Positions 1-13,030 of a stretch of DNA of 64,000 bases are shown here, in pieces. This stretch comes from Plotosus lineatus (taxonomy: Eukaryota; Chordata; Actinopteri; Siluriformes; Plotosidae). The stretch's first letter is position 1. The number at the start of each line of letters is the position of its first letter. The translations under genes and the position numbers were made by a program. The stretch covers positions 66,300,001-66,364,000 of the forward strand of contig CM045733.1 of NCBI GenBank assembly GCA_024760905.1, written 5' to 3'. The notes beneath the pieces are model-generated. The model was not told where the DNA came from and searched no databases. It saw nothing but the letters and a program-made list of their open reading frames with translations.

Positions 1-100
1 ACACACACACGCTATGTTAATATTGTTAAATAAAACATGCGCAGAACTGTATCATGCATGACTAGACCTCATCAGACCTGCAATTCTATGAGCTGTAGAT

Positions 101-937
<837 letters not shown>

Positions 938-3900
938 GTATACTTCTTTTCCTTTTGGCTGTTCCTTTCAGGGGTCGCCACAGTGAATCATCTGCCTCCA
1001 TCTCAGCCGATCCTCTGCATCTTCTTCTCTCACACCAACTACCTTCATGTCCTCTTTCACCATATCCATAAATCTCTCTTTGGTCTTCCTCTGTGCCTTC
1101 TGCCTGGCAGTTCCAACCTCAGCGTCCTACTACCAATATATTCACTATCCCTCCTCTGTACATGTCCAAACCATCTCAATCTAGCCTCTCTGACTTTGTC
1201 TCCAAAACATCTTACATGAGCTGTCCCTCTGATGTACTCATTCCTGATCCTATCCATCCTCGTTACTCCCAAAGAGAACCTCAACATTTTCATCTCTGCT
1301 ACCTCCAGCTCTGCCTCCTGTATTTTCCTCAGTGCCACTTTTTCTAAACCATACAACATCGCTGGCCTCATCACCGTCTTGTACACTTTTCCTTTCATGC
1401 TTTCCGATACCCTCCTATCACACATCATACCAGACACTTTTCTCCAACCATGCCAACCTGCCTGCACACGCTTCTTCACCTCTTTTCTACACTCTCCATT
1501 GCTCTGGACTGTTGAGCCTAAGTACTTAAAATTCTCCACCTTCTTTATCTCTGCTTCCAGTAACCTCACCATTCCTGTTGGGTCCTTCTCATTCACAAAC
1601 ATGTATTCTGTCTTACTGATGCTAACCTCCATTCCTCTCCTTTCCAGGGCATACCTCCACAGCTATAGATTTCCCTACACTTGTTCTCTGCTCTCACTAC
1701 AGATCACAATGTCATCCGTAAACATCATAGTCCATGGAAATTCTTGTCTAACCTTGTTTATCAGCCTGTCCATCACCATAGTAAACAAGAAGGGGCTCAG
1801 AGCTGATCCTTGATGCAGTCCCATCTCCACCTTTAACTCTTCATGACTGCTGACAGCACACCTCACCACTGTCTTACATCTCTCATACATGTCCTACACC
1901 ATTCTAACATCTCTGCCACACCAGACGTCTTCATACAATAGCACAGTTTCTCTCTAAGCACCCTGTCACATGCTTTCTCCAGATCAACAAAGGCACAATA
2001 CAGCTCCCTCTGACCTTCTCTGTACTTCTCTATTAACATCCTCAAAGCAAACACTGCATCTGTGGTGCTCTTTCTTGGCATGAAACCAAACTGTTGTTCT
2101 CAAATGCTGACCTCAGCCCTTAGTCAAGCTTCCACTATTCTTTCTCATAACTTCATCGTATAGCTCATCAACTTTATCCCTCTGTAGTTGCCACAACTCT
2201 GCACGTTCTTGTTCTTAAAAATGAGCACCAGCACACTGTGCTTCTATTCCTCTGGCATCCTCTCACTCTCTAAGACCTTGTTCAATGTTCTTGTCAGAAA
2301 ATGTACTGCTACCTCTCCTAGACACTTCCATACCTCCACCGGTATGCCATCAGGACCAACTGCCTTTCCACTCTTCATCCTCTTCAATGCTCTTCTCACT
2401 TTGCCCATACTAATCTTTGCCTGGTCCTCAACGGTCACCTCTTCCACTCTTTGTTCTCTTTCATTTTCCTCATTCATCAACTTTTCAAAATTCCACACTT
2501 CTGTCATCAGTCAATACATTTCCCTCTCTGTCCTTAATCACTCTAACTTGCTGCATGCCCCTATCTCTATTTCTCTGCTGTGCCAACTCCTTCCTTACCA
2601 TCCAACCTAGCATGGAAGTCATCATGCACCCTCTGTTTGGTTTTTGACACTGCTACCTTCGCCTTATGCTGCGTCTCCCTGTTCTCGTGTTTACTCTCTT
2701 CAGTCCTCTCAATGTCCCACTTCTTCTTAGTTAACTTCTTCCTTTGTACACACTCCTGCACTCCCTCATTCCAGCAGCAAGTCTCCTTATCTACTTTTCT
2801 TCCAGAGGAAACACCAAATACTCTCTTTCCTATCTCCTTTATCACATTAGCTGTAGTTGCCAAGTCATCTGGAAGCACTCCCTGATCACCCAAAGCCTGT
2901 TTCCACTCCTCCTTGAAGACAACATGACACTCTTCCTTTTTCAGCTTCCACCACTTTGTATTTTGCTCTGCCTTTGCCTTCTTCACCTTCCACACCATCA
3001 GCATCATCCAGCACTCCACTACCCTTATGCAGTCTGGTAACTCTCTCATCCACTACTACTTTGCAGTCACTGACATATTTCGAATTACATTGTCTTCACA
3101 AGATGTGGTCTACCTGTGTGCTCCTACCTCTGCTTTTATAAGTCACCCTATGCCCCTGTCTCTTCTGGAAGAAAGTATTCATTACAGCAATTTCCATCCT
3201 TTTTGCAAAATCTATCAACATCTGTCATTCTGTGTTCCTGTCCAGGATTCCAAACCTGCCCATCACCTTCTCATCCCCTCTGTTGCCTGCACCAACATGT
3301 CCATTTAATTCTGCACTAATGACCACTCTGTCACCTCTGGGGGTACTCTGCATCAGTTCATCCAACTCACTCTAGAATCTCTCCTTCTCTTTTCGCTCAC
3401 ATCCTGTCTGTGGGGCATAAGCACTAACAACATTGAACATCACGGCTTCAATTTCTAACGTGAGACTCATCACTCTGTCTGACACTCTTTTAACTTCTAG
3501 AACATTCCTGACAAACACCTTTTTCAAGATGACTCCTACTCCATTTCTCTTCCCATCCACACCATGATAAAACAGCTTAAACCCTGCTCCTAAGCTTCTA
3601 GCCTTTCTACCGTTCCTCCTGGTCTCCTGAACACACAGTGTGTCCACCGTCCTCCTCTGCATCATGTCAGCCTGCTCTCTTGCTTTTCCTGTCATAGTTC
3701 CAACATTCAAAGTCTCTCCTCTCAGTCCTAAAATTATGCTTTTCCTCTTCTCTCACTGCCTACGGACACGCCTCCCGCATCTCCTTCTTCGACAAACAGT
3801 CGCTCAGTTTCCATTAGCACCCTGTTGGTTAACATCACTGGTGGCGGTCGTTGTTAACCCGGGCCTCGACCAATCCGCTCTGGAAGTCACACTGATGATC

Positions 3901-3966
3901 CGCATAGTAGATTTGGTACTGGTTTTACGTATGATGCACTTCCTGACACACTCCTCTGCATTTATT
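938..3966 (-). mobile_element. RTE-type non-LTR LINE, nearly full length, copy A1 (broken)
   Basis: Reverse-strand LINE encoding an APE-type endonuclease followed by a reverse transcriptase that would copy its own RNA at a nicked target. The endonuclease is read at 3372-3710 (VDTLCVQETRRNG, then SAYAPQTG). The RT start is at 2244-2507 (SGKAVGPDGIPVEVW). RT core pieces are at 1863-2081 (CAFVDLEKACDRV) and 1675-1890 (GLHQGSALSPFLF, with FTDD where the family has FADD). The C-terminal part is at 1057-1632 (KYLGSTV, ARLRWFGHVQRRDSEY). These pieces lie in different frames with stops between, so it is a pseudogene. The 3' end reads as the complement of GGCGACCCCTGAAAGG near 965-980. The 5' end, near 3840-3966, is shorter than in the copy at 20738. 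The RTE-like clade assignment comes from family knowledge; the order and motifs are seen. Confidence 0.88.
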
Positions 3967-4399
3967 TAATTTATCTGTATTTATGCTGCTGGTTTGGGGG
4001 AAGTTATAAGAAAAGTTCACCATTTGAATAAGAAATACTGACAAAATTGTGAGTCATCATTAAGGATTTACATCCTTTCTCTATCGTAAACTCTCCAGAA
4101 TTCAGAGATTTTGTGTCAACTCTGGATAAAAGTAAAACCATTCTTGATAGGAAGATGTTTTCTAAATTAATCATCTCTTCGATGTACCAGGAGACAAATC
4201 ATTTTTAATGTTGTTGGTGGTTTTTTTTTTCTTTTCTTTTCTTTTTGAAACAATTAATAAATGTGATCAAGGACAGGCTGACTTTTAATTTAAAACTCTT
4301 CTTGCAATACATTGCAACTCATATTGTAATTCATGGTATAAATCACAATATATTGCAATACATAAAAATCTAGGCAATACCCACCCCTAATATTTTTTA
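3967..4399. other. Non-genic stretch
   Basis: No coding or repeat family recognised, apart from a T-rich tract near 4220-4250. A run of imperfect AATACATTGCAA-like direct and inverted pieces occurs near 4306-4365. Confidence 0.5.
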
Positions 4400-4523
4400 T
4401 ATGTTAAATATAATGTTGCACTTGCTGCTCTCTGCACTTCTGATTGGATGCTAAACAGGATTGTGTTGCCCTGTATTTGTACATGTCAAATGACAATAAA
4501 GTTCAATCTAACTTAATCTAAAT
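4400..4523 (+). repeat. LINE 3'-tail-like fragment
   Basis: It reads TGTACATGTCAAATGACAAT then AAAGTTCAATCTAACTTAATCTAA, the tail style of fish L2/CR1-type LINEs (TGACAATAAAG followed by short repeats). No coding part is attached, so this would be a strongly 5'-truncated copy. The family is inferred from the tail only. Confidence 0.5.
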
Positions 4524-4570
4524 AGCAGTGGTGGCTTGGTGGTAAGGTGCCTCATTAGCGACCCCACCAT

Positions 4571-4614
<44 letters not shown>

Positions 4615-4910
4615 TGGGTGTGTTTCAAGCCACATTGTCAGTGATTGTCACGCCCCCCCTGTGCACCCAACTGGGTAAACCAAGGCTGACCATGTTTTCT
4701 ACTGTCTCTGGTGCAAGGTATGTAAAAGAAGCATTTCTGACTTTTGTCAAGAGTAGGCTGCATAGCCGTCAGCTTGTTCCTGCCCTGCGATGGACTTGTG
4801 AGCTGTCCAGGTTGTACTCTGTCCTCGCCCACAGTAAGCTGAGATGGGCACTACCCTCCCCTCTACCCTAAATAGGATTCAGCAGTTCTGAAAATGAATG
4901 AATGAATGAC
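4524..4910 (+). mobile_element. tRNA-derived SINE (family S1), interrupted by poly-T
   Basis: Starts with the S1 head GCAGTGGTGGCTTGGTGGTA and ends with (AATG)n at about 4893-4908. The body shows the family landmarks: ACTGGGTAA, GTAAAAGAAGCATTTCTGAC, AGCCGTCAG, CTGCGATGG, GAGCTGTCCAGG and GTACTCTG. A 43-base T tract (4570-4613) replaces the region between the A-box and B-box equivalents. S1 recurs about 14 times in this window in both orientations. Confidence 0.85.
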
Positions 4911-5669
4911 CAGTAAATACTGTAGAATCCATTGGTATTTACATGGCTAAATACTGCAATTTGCATTGTTTGGCACAGAGACATGAATTCTATTTGAATG
5001 TGACTTTAATATAGTCAAAAGATTTCAAATGGATCGGAAATTTGTCCAAAAACCTATAAATAAGTTAGAATAAAAGTGAGTGAAACTGCATGGACATTAA
5101 TCTAAGCCCTTTACTGAAAATGCCGAAAGCCTGTTCCAGTGCTCAATGAATCTTTGTGTACTTCAATCAGTGGAGTCTGAAATAGCCAAGTTTAAGTTCA
5201 TTATGAGGTTGTTAAAATAGACCTCTATAGTTATGCTTAATTAGCTTTTTATCCATTAAAAAATGGATGTAATTATTGACAGTCTTGTATGTGTTAAGTA
5301 CTAAATGTATTATAAAATAATCCCAAAACTTTTGCACATGTAAGGGAATAGAGTACTGATTACAGTTTAAATAATTATATTTAAAATGATTTATAACGCA
5401 GCTTCACGTATTTCCATCACTTCTTGATTTCAAAAGAAACATAACCGTAAACTGGAGATGGCTGATTAAATAACAACATACTTTGAAAACCCCAAGCTTT
5501 TGTTAATATGTTTTTGGCTTTGTTTTCTCCTTCCGTTCATGGCGTAATCAAAACAAGGTGCTGATGGTCACGTTTGAAGCTTCACACATGGGTCATAGAG
5601 ATGAATAATTGCACACTCAACCACAATTTGTCATTTCCTTGAAGTTCTACTGTGTACAGTGTAGGACAC
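4911..5669. other. AT-rich stretch, nothing recognised
   Basis: Stops in all frames, no family similarity seen. Confidence 0.55.
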
Positions 5670-6235
5670 ACGTTGCTACGGCAATTAGGTCTTGGTACCA
5701 CTGGAGCCAGAAATTGGTTTGCATTGGTGAGAACAGGTCAAATTTCTTTGACACCAATTCTATTCTTTTTTTTTTATTATTTATTTATTTTTTAAATTTA
5801 TTTTATTTTATTTTATTTTTTTTTGCAGAAAATGTACAGAATTTCTAGGTGCAGCAGAAGCATTAAGGGGTTTTGGTTTGGTGACTATTGGATCTTGGCT
5901 TTGCTTTTTGTAGATGTCCTTTTGGTTCCAGCTCTCACTGGAGTGATTTGCAGGTGAGTGTGAAATGCCTGGGAGGAGGACCAGCCCCTCGAAGTCTGAG
6001 GCCATGGTTTTCAGCTTGAAAAGGGTGGAATCTTATTAGAATGCCTGCTGGACACCTACCTGGTGATGTGTTTCAGGCATGTCCAATTGGGAAGATGCCC
6101 TGGGGTCAAACCAGAAGAGAGACGATGTCTTTTGGCTGGTTGGGGAATGCCTCACCCCCTCTCTGACAGAGCTGGAGTAAGTGGGTGTGGAGAGGGACCT
6201 GACCATGTATTTAGCATCTTATCACTTACTACTGC
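5670..6235 (+). mobile_element. LINE family B fragment, copy B3 (decayed RT and C-terminal tail)
   Basis: Frame pieces match the better copies at 16095 and 49735. At 5670-5760 there is the RT segment SWYHWSQKLVCIGENRSN. At 5900-6010 there is the piece around SSHWSDLQ and the AMVFSLKR-like sequence. At 6040-6130 there is the tail region equivalent to CFRHVQLGRCPGVKPEERR. Many frameshifts and a T-rich insertion (5765-5825) break it. It is a dead 5'-truncated copy. Confidence 0.65.
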
Positions 6236-6312
6236 CTACTTCATAAATGGTTATTTTCATTTTTTAATTTTTTAATTTTTTATTTTTTTTTTCCTGAGCA
6301 GTTGCACTACTT

Positions 6313-6515
6313 GACAGTGCTGTCCTGGTGGTAAGGTGCTGGATTACTAATCCCAAGGTCCAGGTTCTAGTCCCACTATCAACAGGTTGCTGACTATTTG
6401 TAAGCATGTTTCTTCTCTGAAATGGTCTGCTGAGCTGTCCAGGGTGTAACTTGCCCAGCGTCCAGCCTCCCTGTAATCCTAATTAATATTATGTGGTGCA
6501 GAAAATGAAAGAATA
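6313..6515 (+). mobile_element. SINE S1, internally deleted copy
   Basis: Head near 6313 (AGTGCTGTCCTGGTGGTAAG, then GTGCTGGATTACTAATCCC), B-box-like GGTTCTAGTCCC, then directly the AGCATGTTTCTTCTCTG and GAGCTGTCCAGGGTG part. It ends near GCAGAAAATGAAAGAAT. The central 100 bases of the family are missing. Confidence 0.75.
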
Positions 6516-7062
6516 AAACTGTTTATAAAATAACAAATATATTTTAATATTATTTTAGCAATAGCAAATATATTATTTTAATTTAATTATTTCATTTAAT
6601 ATGTTATTTTCATTGACAAGATTTTTGATTAAGTTTTTATTTCTCAATTGGTTTGTATTAACTTCTTCAATTAAATTAATTTTTATCTCTCTGTAGGTGC
6701 TATTGTGTTTTCAAGCTCTGCACTACCTTTAAAAACCAGTCTGATCTGGAGCTCTCTGTTCATCCACTGTTATAATATTTTTTTGTTTTCCTGGGTGGTT
6801 GTGCTATGAGATTCATTTTGACCATGCAGGTCAAAGCAGCTGGACTTAAGTGTTTGCGCTTTATACTAGATTATTCTTTTCAGCTTCATGGACATTATCT
6901 GCAAGTCTTGCAAGGCTTTTTTATTTATTTTTTATATATTTATTTATTTATTTTTTTTTTGTACACAATAATCTTATTTCTGTGACCTGCTGCATCTGTG
7001 TTTTCACCGAACACAGCACTAGAACTACAAATACGGCTTATTGAACAATTTCTTTATGATAG
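6516..7062. other. AT-rich stretch, nothing recognised
   Basis: Low-complexity AT and T-rich sequence; a TTTA-type run lies at 6918-6960. Confidence 0.5.
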
Positions 7063-7290
7063 CTATACGTCTTCATCAAATTTAAAATAGTGTCTAATTA
7101 GATTATATGGTTTTGTGAAGTTATCACTTAGTTTAACTCTTGAGACCCCAATAAGGACATCATGTTTTCTTCCAACTGCATTGTGTATATGTCCTTGCAA
7201 GGTTGCCACATGAGGACCATTCAGTTTTAATTTATCATCAAACTTCTTCCAGTTTGAAGGTATTGATTTTGTAATTGTGGGACCAAACAT
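7063..7290 (-). other. Unidentified protein-like open frame, 75 codons
   Basis: Reverse-strand frame of normal amino-acid composition (MFGPTITKSIPSNWKKFDD ... NLIRHYFKFDEDV) ending in a stop. It is unlike the low-complexity frames around it and I do not recognise the family. The window upstream (7291-7500) does not continue it in an obvious frame and no splice sites or second exon could be tied to it. It could be a decayed transposase or a chance frame. Confidence 0.25.
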
Positions 7291-7613
7291 TTCGAAGAAA
7301 TATTCTCAGGAGTGAAGAAATGAAACCAACACAACATATTGGAATGAACCAGAGTGACTACCATCCATAAAATAACAATGAGTTGCCAGAAAAAGAATTA
7401 TGTTTTAAAATCAAGCGTGTTGTCAAATTTAAATTTGAGATACTTAATCGATGAAATATTGCTGTCTTTGTTTATTCACATGAATTTGGGGGAAATAATA
7501 AACCCTCAAACAAAATTAAGATGAGAAGCTATGATCTAATGAGGACTTGAATGATTGTCCTGTGTCTATATTTCAAGAAACCGAAAAGACCTGCCACATC
7601 TCTGAGTTGATGC
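7291..7613. other. Non-genic stretch
   Basis: No feature recognised. Confidence 0.5.
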
Positions 7614-7860
7614 TGTGACGGACTGGCAGGTGGACATCTAGAATGATGCAAGGCTGGTAGCGTCAATCAAAGTAGGATTTATTTAGGTAGAGGTACAAAG
7701 GTCAGCAATGCATCGTAGTGTCTCAATTGTCTGGGGTTTGATGTGGTCTCCTCCATAAGGGCTGAGGCGGTGCAGAGCCCTCCTCTCTTATATACTTGTT
7801 TCTGCATCATAGTGAGCATGCACTTCATGTGATCTTGTTGTAAGTTTTGTTTAGGTGGCC
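7614..7860 (+). mobile_element. Partial LTR related to the solo LTR at 41712
   Basis: Starts TGTGACGG (compare TGTGATGC at 41712) and shares ordered blocks with the later copy: TTTATTTAGGTAGA, CAAAGGTCAGCA, ATAGTG/TAGTGTCTC, AAGGGCTGAGG, AGAGCCCTC and CACTTCAT. Its 3' end is not found. It lies 330 bases before the gypsy pol block at 8195, so it could be that element's own 5' LTR after a large deletion; this link is inference. Confidence 0.55.
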
Positions 7861-8194
7861 TCCATGAGAGTGCTGGTGTGCCAATTCCAAGATCTCAGAA
7901 CCTGCATATCTGGAGGACTCTATTTCCTCATTGTGATTCAGTGCCTCAGAAAATAACCAACTGGACTTTAGCCAGCTCCTCATCTGGGAGGACGGCATCA
8001 AAAAGAGGCTTTAAATCAGGATTGTCTTTCTGTTCCTGTATTACTTTCTCTCTTGTCAAAGACATACTTCTTTCGGATGTAGGTGCATCTTGTCGGCCTT
8101 ATCCTGGCATTCATTGGGGTCTGCAGATATCTGCGATAAATCTATATTGTCATCTTCAGAATCATCTCTCTGCAACTCTGCCATTTTCTTGGAC

Positions 8195-9165
8195 AACAAC
8201 GTTACATGGAGACGGCCAAGGAAATATTGGCTTTTGTCTCTCCAAGAAGTCTTTATCAGTACAAGGTATGCCCTTTGGCATAAAGAACTCCCCAGCCCAG
8301 CCATCTTTCAGATGATGATCCAATGCATGGTGGGCCATAAAGGTGTTGGAGTCTACATAGACAACATTGTAATCTACAGTGACACCTGGCATGCCCACCT
8401 GTCTCAGCTGAGGAAAGTTTTTTTTTTTCTTGGGCTCCTAGCCACCAGCCTAACAATCAACCTGGCCAAGAGTAATTTAGCCAAGCTATCGTGACCTACC
8501 TGGTCTATGTCGTGGGCTATGGGCAAATAATCCCTACCACAGCGAAAGTTCAAAGTATCGTGGACTTCCCAGTGCCTAAAAATAAATGTGCCCTAATGAG
8601 ATTCCTGGACATGGTGGACTACTACAGAAAGTTTTGTAAAACTTCTCAGACCACCCTAATAGCGATTTGCTAAGGAAGAACAGAAATCATGCTTGGTCTG
8701 AACCTTGTTAAATGCCTTTGATGATGCCAAGTCCCTATTATGTGCGCAACCCATTCCTCAGGCCCTGGATTTTGCTAAGCCTTTCTGCCTGACTATGTAG
8801 ACTCTAGCAACCTGGGTGCATGTACTGCCCTGCTGTAATTAGACAAGGATGACCTTTTGCATCAGTCTGAATCTTCTTGAAGAAATTTAATACCCTCCAG
8901 AAGACCAACTCCACTACTGAAAAGGAGGCACTTGCCCTGATGCTAGCCATATAGCACTTCGAGGTATGCCTATCCTCATTCAGGGAATCCATATCAGTGT
9001 ATAATGACCACAACCCGCTGACGTTCCTACACAAGATGAAAAGCAAGAACATAAGGTTGCTAGCATAGAGTATAGTCCTCCAGGAATATATTCTGGCTAT
9101 AACACATATAAAGGGTACCAATAACATATGTGCAGATGTATTCTCCCATTACAAGAAGTGCCATT
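8195..9165 (+). pseudogene. Ty3/gypsy-type pol remnant (RT and RNase H)
   Basis: Decayed pol of an LTR retrotransposon. RT pieces in order are TAKEILAFVSPRSLYQYK (8210-8265), MPFGIKNSPAQ in the next frame (8268-8300), VYIDNIVIYSDTWHAHLSQL (8350-8410), SLTINLAKSNLAKL (8446-8490), YLVYVVGYGQI then AKVQSIVDFPVPK (8497-8580), and MRFLDMVDYYRKFCK (8596-8640). The catalytic box reads YIDN instead of YIDD, so the second aspartate is lost. RNase H pieces at 8905-9155 show TTEKEALALMLAI, HFEV, YNDHNPLTFL and HIKGTNN. Several frameshifts and stops make it inactive. The stretch 7861-8194 between the LTR and RT shows no certain gag or protease. Confidence 0.85.
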
Positions 9166-9188
9166 GCCTCCAAGATCTTCATCAACAA

Positions 9189-9385
9189 AGGATCATTTAC
9201 ATTTTCAACATTTGGCAGATGTTCTTATCTAGCATGACTTACAATTAACATTTTATACACTGATCAACTGAGGGTTAAAGTTCTTGCTCAAGGGCCCAGG
9301 AATGGTTACAGTGGGGATTGAACAACTGAACTTCAGATAAATAACCCATAGTTTTCTCCACAAAGTCACTACTGCTCCATTTATT
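9189..9385 (-). mobile_element. tRNA-derived SINE, fish 'GGCAGATG' type
   Basis: The forward strand reads CATTTGGCAGATGTTCTTAT, GACTTACAAT, CAACTGAGGGTTAAAG and CTTGCTCAAGGGCCC, then GGGGATTGAAC and CACTACTGCTCC. This is the reverse of a widespread fish tRNA-related SINE whose head would be GGAGCAGTAGTG and whose B box is GTTCAATCCCC. Family knowledge supplies the identity; the order of blocks is seen. Confidence 0.7.
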
Positions 9386-9413
9386 GTTTCATTTATTCTT
9401 TATTTTTGTTTGT

Positions 9414-9687
9414 TAAAAAAAAAAAAAAAGATATTCACACGTAATGTATAATTATCTTTTGGTTCACATTTTGTAATCCTCTTAAAAATTGTCAGAACAT
9501 CCAACATTTATGTTATGGATGGCGGTGTGACACAGTGGACAGATGGTACAGTGCTTGTAATGTTAGGCCACTGTGATGTGATTTCTACAATTTTCAGTGT
9601 GAGACTATGCTTCTAAAGTAAACATTGACTTCACTGTATGGCTTTGAACACATCTTAACCAGTAGTGTGAATAATTATGGGAGTAGA

Positions 9688-9723
<36 letters not shown>
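9414..9723. repeat. Poly-A tract, spacer and (GT)n microsatellite
   Basis: A15 near 9415-9429 and (TG)n at 9693-9721, which directly abuts the 5' end of the next LINE. The 9520-9600 part has a vague tRNA-SINE look (GGCGGTGTGACACAGTGGAC) but I cannot confirm it. Confidence 0.7.
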
Positions 9724-9724
<1 letters not shown>

Positions 9725-12607
9725 GCAGTGGGGGGGCAAGCCAGTGTTCCTTCTCAAGCCAGTCCCTAGCCCAGATAAATGTAGAGAGTTGCAGTCAGGA
9801 AGAGCATCCGACATAAAACCTTTGCCAAATCAAACATGCAGATTGGTCGAGGCCCAGGTTAACAACGACCGCCATCAGTGCTGTTAACCAACAGGGTGCT
9901 GGTGGAAACTGGACTACTGTTGGTCGAAGAAGGAAAGGCAGGAGCAGTGTCTGTACGCAGAGAGAAGAGGAAATGCATGAGTCAAGGACTGAGCGGAGGG
10001 ACTTTGATTGTTGGACCCATGACAAGAAAAGCTTGAGAGCTGGCTGACACGATGCCGATGCAGAGAAGGAAGGTGGACACACTGTGTGTTCAGGAGGCCA
10101 GGTGGAACAGTCGAAAGGCTAGAAGCTTAGAAGCAGGGTTTAAGCTGTTTTACCATGATGTGGATGGGAAGAGAAATGCAGATGGAGTCATCTTGAAGGT
10201 GGGGTTTGTCAGGAATATTCTAGAAGTGAAAAGAGTGTCAAACAGAGTGATGATTCTCAAATTTGAAATTGAAGGCATGATGTTCAATGTTGTTAGTGCT
10301 TATGCCCCACAGGCAGGATGTGAGCCAGACAAAAAGGCGAGATTCTGGAGTGAGTTAGATGAAGTGATGCAGAGTACCCCCAGAGGTGACTGAGTGGCAT
10401 TATGTGTGTGTGCAGACTTCAATGGACATGTTGGTGCAAGCAACAGAGGGGATGATGAAGTGATGGGCAGGTTTGATATTCAGGACAGGAACACAGATGG
10501 ATAGATGTTGAAAGATTTTGCAAAAAGGGGGGACATGGCTGTGATGAATATTTTCTTCCAGAAAAGACAGGAGCATAGAGTGACTTACAAAATCGGAGGT
10601 AGTAGCACACCGTTAGACTACATCTTGTGAAGACAATGTAGTTTGAAGAAAATCAGTAACTGCAAAGTATTAGTGGGTGAGAGTGTTGCCAGACAGCATA
10701 GGATGGTGGTGTGCAGGATGACGCTGATGGTGAGGAAGATGAAGAAGGCAAAGGCAGAGCAGAAGACAAAGTGGTGGAAGCTGAAAAAGGAAGAATGTCG
10801 TGTTGTCATCAAGGAGGAGTTTAAACGGGCTTTGGGTAGTCAGAAAGTGCTTCCAGATTACTGGACAACTACATCTAATGTGATCAAGGAGACAGGTATG
10901 AGAGTACTTGGTGTGTTCTCTGGAAGGAAAGTAGATAAGGAGACATGGTGGTGGAATAAGGAAGTGCAGGAGTGTGTACAAAGGAAGAGGTTAGCTAAGA
11001 ATAAGTGGGGCATAGAGAGAACTGAAGAGAGTAAACAGGAGTACACGGAGATGAAGTGTGAGGTAAAAGTAGTGGTGTCAAAGGCCAAACAGGGGGCGTA
11101 TGATGACTTGTATGCTGGTCAAATGGTAAGGAGGGAGAAAATGATTTATACAGGTTTGCACAGCAGAGAAATAGGATAGGGAGGCAAAACAGCAAGTTAG
11201 AGTGAGTAAGGACAGAGAGGGAAATGTATTGACTGATGACAGAAACTGGGAAGATGGAAACAGTACTTTGAAATGCTGATGAATGAGGAAAATGAGACAG
11301 AACAAAGAGTCGAAGATGTGACCGTTGAGGACCAGGAAGTAGCAAAGATTAGTATGGGTGAAGTGAGGAGGGCATTGAAGAGGATGAAGAGTGGAAAGGC
11401 AGTTGATCCTGATGACATACTTGTGGAGATATAGAAGTGTCTAGGAGAGGTAGCAGTAGACTTTCTGACAAGAACAATCAACAAGGTCTTCGAGAGTCCG
11501 CGGATGCCTGAGTAATGGAGGTGAAGTGTGCTTGTGACCATGTTTAAGAACAAGGGAGACAAGCAGAGTTGTGGCAACTACAGAGGGTAAAAGCTGATGA
11601 GCAACACGATGAAGTCATGGGAAAGACTAATGAAAGATAGACTAAGGGCAGAGGTCAGCATTTGTGACCAACAGTTCGGTGTGCTGTTGGTGTGACAGAA
11701 GAGTTCAAGGTGGAGGTGGGACTGCATCAAGGATCAGCTCTGAGCCCCTTCTTGTTTGCTATGGTGATGGACGGGCTGACAGACAAGGTTAGACAAGAAT
11801 GTCCATGGACTATCATGTTTGCAGGTGACATTGTGATCTGTAGTGAGAGCAGAGAGCAAGTAGAGGAAAATCTATAGAGGTGGATGTATGCCCTTGAAAG
11901 GAGAGGAATGAAGATTAGCATCAGTAAGACAGAATACATATGTGTGTGTGTGTGAATGAGAAGGAACCAAGAGGAATGGTGAGGTTATAGAGAGCAGAAA
12001 TAAAGAAGGTGGATGATTTTAAGTACTTCGGCTCAACAGTGAAGAGCAATGGAAAGTGTAGAAAAGAGGTGAAGAAGGATGTGCTGGCAAGTTGGAATGG
12101 TTAGAGAAAAGTGTTCGGAGTGATGTGTGATAGGAGGGTAGCGGCAAGAATGAAAGGAAAAGTGTACAAGATGGTGATGAGGCCAGCAATGTTGTATGGT
12201 TTAGAAACTGTGGCACCAAGGAAAAGACAAGAGGCAGAGCTGGAGGTAGAGATGAAAGTGTTGAGGTTCTCTTTGGGTGTAATGAGGATGGATAGGATCA
12301 GGAATAAGTACATCAGAGGGACAGCACACGCAAGCTGTTTTGGAGACAAAGTCAGAGTGGCTCATTTCAGATGGTTTGGACTTGTGCAGAGGAGGAATAG
12401 TGATTGGTAGTATGATGCTGAAGTTGGAACTGCCAGGCAGAAGGCCTAGATGAAGACCAAAGAGGAGAATGTTGGATGTGGTGAAGAAGGACATGAAGTT
12501 AGTTGGTGTAAGAGAAGAAGATGAATGATGTATGGGGTGAGATGAATGCAGATGAGTTGCTGTGGCAACCCCTGAAGGGAAAAGCCGAAAGGAGAATAAT
12601 AAGAATA
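9724..12607 (+). mobile_element. RTE-type LINE, nearly full length, copy A2 (broken)
   Basis: Same family as 938-3966. The 5' untranslated part (9724-9990) carries GGAAGAGCATCCGACATAAA and GGTCGAGGCCCAGGTTAAC. Endonuclease at 10052-10393 (VDTLCVQEARWNS, SAYAPQAG). Linker at 10643-11179. RT start at 11350-11470 (RALKRMKSGKAV). RT core at 11692-11877 (GLHQGSALSPFLFAMVMDG; the catalytic FADD reads FAGD). C-terminal part at 12111-12410 (RWFGLVQRR). Between about 11660 and 11695 the segment corresponding to KSTTDAVF...FVDLEKA in copy A1 is missing, so there is an internal deletion of roughly 200 bases. The 3' end reads TGGCAACCCCTGAAGGGAAA then AGCCGAAAGG. Inactive. Confidence 0.88.
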
Positions 12608-12872
12608 TACTGGGATCCCTGACTTTCTGCAGTTACTTATAACCGAGATCCCCTGCGACCGTCGGATTCCGCAAATTAGGATCAACCCCACTTACTGACG
12701 TATCCGCACATGTATATGTGTATATCATATCAATGAATACATATTCAACACTATAAATGCTTATAATAACAATTAAACACTCAAAAATAATGTAGAAGAT
12801 GTAAATAAAATTTGCACGCGCGCAAAGATGTGCGTGCACACACTCAGATGCGCACCTCACATAAAAATATAA
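12608..12872 (-). mobile_element. Tigger-like MITE (family M), partial reverse copy
   Basis: Aligns in order with the copy at 54347: TATATGTGTATAT, ATATCAAT, TAAATGCTTA, AACAATT, AAGATGTAAATAAAAT, ACGCGCGCA and CTCAGATGCGCACCTC. Its outer end (GGATCCCTGACTTTCTGCAG) is a decayed form of the family terminus. No transposase. Confidence 0.6.
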
Positions 12873-12944
12873 GTAGTATTATGGGGTTTATGGATTGTGT
12901 TTTTGTTTTTGTGGGGTTTTGTGGGGTGGACCCATGTTTACTCT

Positions 12945-13030
12945 TCGAGTTGGGCATTGCCGGGCTCCAAGGGCAGAAGCCCGATCAAAGGCACTCACCT
13001 TTGAGCTCCTTCCCCACATCTGGCTCCCTA
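12945..13030. other. GC-rich segment inside AT-rich surroundings
   Basis: GTTGGGCATTGCCGGGCTCC and the following 60 bases stand out in composition and contain a GGGC(T)TCTGCCC-like imperfect hairpin. Probably a fragment of an unrecognised repeat. Confidence 0.3.

Noticed and set aside
1232..1813. 193-codon forward frame
   Set aside because: Antisense shadow of the RTE reverse-transcriptase remnant on the other strand.
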